A stretch of 12,837 nt of DNA from NCBI GenBank assembly GCA_002698885.1, contig PAAH01000022.1, positions 1-12,837 on the forward strand, read 5' to 3'. Source of the DNA: Nitrososphaerota archaeon (GTDB taxonomy: Archaea; Thermoproteota; Nitrososphaeria; Nitrososphaerales; Nitrosopumilaceae). How positions within the stretch are numbered: the first letter of the stretch is position 1; each line of letters opens with the position of its first letter. The translations under genes and the position numbers were made by a program. The notes under the pieces are model-generated. The model was not told the origin of the DNA and did not search any database. It saw nothing but the letters and a program-made list of their open reading frames with translations. Below, in pieces: positions 12,041 to 12,837 of this stretch.

Positions 12041-12606
12041 GTTTTGAAAAATTAATTAGAATACCTAACGATAGAATAGGCGCATTAATTGGAAGATCTG
12101 GAAAAACGAAAAAGAAAATAGAAGATATTTGTTCTGTTCAATTGGATATTGATAGTGACGGGGGAGAAGTAGTAGTAAAAAGTGAAAAAATTAATGAAAA
12201 AGTTCAACCTTTTAAGGCAATTGAAATTGTTTCAGCAATTGGAAGAGGTTTTTCTCCAGAAAATGCACTTAGATTACTTAAAGGTGAAAACAGTTTACAT
12301 GTAATTGATTTACGTGAGTTTGCTGGAAAATCTTCAGATCAAATTGAAAGAATTAAAGGAAGAATAATTGGTGAGGGAGGAAAAGCAAGATTGAATATAG
12401 AAAACTTAACCAATGCATCTATTACTGTTTATGGGAGAACTGTAGCAATAATTGGAGAGCCAAACCAATTAAGGCTTGCAGTTGATGCCATTGCATCATT
12501 ATCAAATGGGAGTATGCATGGACCAGTCTATTCTAAACTAGAATCTGCCAGAAGAAGAGAAAAAGCAGATAGAGCAAAAATATGGGAAGATCAGGATGTC
12601 TTCTAA
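12037..12606 (+). CDS. KH-domain ribosome assembly protein (Dim2/Pno1-like)
   Basis: This 189-residue protein with two KH domains is the archaeal counterpart of eukaryotic Pno1/Dim2, which binds the 3' end of small-subunit rRNA. KH1 carries IGALIGRSGKTKKKIE at 14-29, with the GRSG loop at 19-22. KH2 has RIKGRIIGEGGKARLNIENLT with GEGG at 112-115, then ASITVYGRTVAIIGEPNQL. The C-terminal helix SKLESARRREKADRAKIWE is typical of the family. The ATG at 12037 overlaps the RIO1 stop (ATGA), and its own end overlaps top6B by 11 bases, so translation of three genes appears linked. RIO1 and Dim2 work on the same pre-40S particle in eukaryotes, which fits the pairing. The family call is firm. Confidence 0.93.
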   Translation: MSFEKLIRIPNDRIGALIGRSGKTKKKIEDICSVQLDIDSDGGEVVVKSEKINEKVQPFKAIEIVSAIGRGFSPENALRLLKGENSLHVIDLREFAGKSSDQIERIKGRIIGEGGKARLNIENLTNASITVYGRTVAIIGEPNQLRLAVDAIASLSNGSMHGPVYSKLESARRREKADRAKIWEDQDVF

Positions 12607-12837
12607 GGAACAATTCAATCAAATTTCTCCAAGTGAGTTTTTCTATAGGAATAGAGATTTAGCAGGATTTAGTAATCCAACACGCTCATTATACACTGCT
12701 GTACGTGAATTTGTAGAAAATTCTCTTGATGCCTGTGATCATAGTGGAGTTTTACCAAATATACATATGACAATCAAAGCAGTTGATCCTGACAAACCTG
12801 ACCCTAAACAATATATCTTAACAGTAAAAGATAATGG
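12596..12837 (+). CDS. top6B: DNA topoisomerase VI subunit B (partial, N-terminus)
   Basis: The first 80 complete codons of the ATPase subunit of topoisomerase VI, the type IIB enzyme that relaxes supercoils and decatenates DNA as an A2B2 complex, are visible. The GHKL ATPase fold starts with SPSEFFYRNRDLAGFSNPTRSLYTA, then the N-box EFVENSLDACD with the catalytic Glu38 and metal-binding Asn42. The G1-box aspartate lies in KDNG at the window edge. The remainder, including the transducer domain, is outside. The ATG at 12596 lies inside the end of the KH gene in another frame (11-base overlap). The subunit A gene is expected just downstream but cannot be seen. Confidence 0.95.
   Translation, partial: MSSKEQFNQISPSEFFYRNRDLAGFSNPTRSLYTAVREFVENSLDACDHSGVLPNIHMTIKAVDPDKPDPKQYILTVKDN

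Overview
The window is very AT-rich and reads as chromosome of an ammonia-oxidising archaeon of the Nitrososphaerota (Nitrosopumilus-like). The evidence is archaeal initiation factors aIF2-beta and aIF1A, a RIO1 kinase next to a Dim2/Pno1-like KH protein, topoisomerase VI subunit B, the short archaeal PurA, DUF373, DUF424 and DUF5679 proteins, an ArnR1-type winged helix, and TATA-like boxes about 25-28 bases before ATG codons (leaderless transcripts). This lineage assignment is inference from gene content. I see no tRNA, rRNA, CRISPR array, insertion sequence or phage gene.

Layout. 1-192: 3' end of a gene with perfect 33-bp coding repeats. 233-2446: a tRNA-modification neighbourhood. A MoaD/Urm1-like ubiquitin fold fused to the KEOPS subunit Cgi121 lies on the plus strand. 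It converges on a minus-strand set made of a winged-helix regulator, a Sua5/TsaC enzyme and a THUMP (Tan1-like) protein. 2558-3813: a membrane protein and a zinc-ribbon protein, divergent from an archaeal YggX-like protein with added CxxC pairs. 3810-6786: an unknown helical protein divergent from purA, then an unknown protein overlapping pyrF. 6769-9719: minus-strand genes for a NUDIX hydrolase, a cis-prenyltransferase (uppS), a DUF373 membrane protein and a signal-anchored protein. 9957-12837: a plus-strand information-processing cluster: DUF5679 zinc ribbon, aIF2-beta, DUF424, aIF1A, RIO1, KH protein and the start of top6B.

How the genes fit together. Sua5 makes threonylcarbamoyl-AMP and KEOPS, which includes Cgi121, transfers it to tRNA A37. 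The THUMP protein acts in tRNA acetylation, and the ubiquitin-like domain belongs to a family that carries sulfur for tRNA thiolation or conjugates to proteins. The right-hand cluster supplies translation initiation and small-subunit maturation and runs into the topoisomerase VI gene. purA and pyrF serve purine and pyrimidine synthesis.

The best leads are the Ubl-Cgi121 fusion, with its diglycine left internal, and uppS, whose conserved N-terminus continues upstream of the only ATG to an ATA that overlaps the previous stop codon. Smaller leads are the CxxC-bearing archaeal YggX homologue, an out-of-frame repeat that appears to have reset the end of the signal-anchored protein, and the 33-bp coding repeats.
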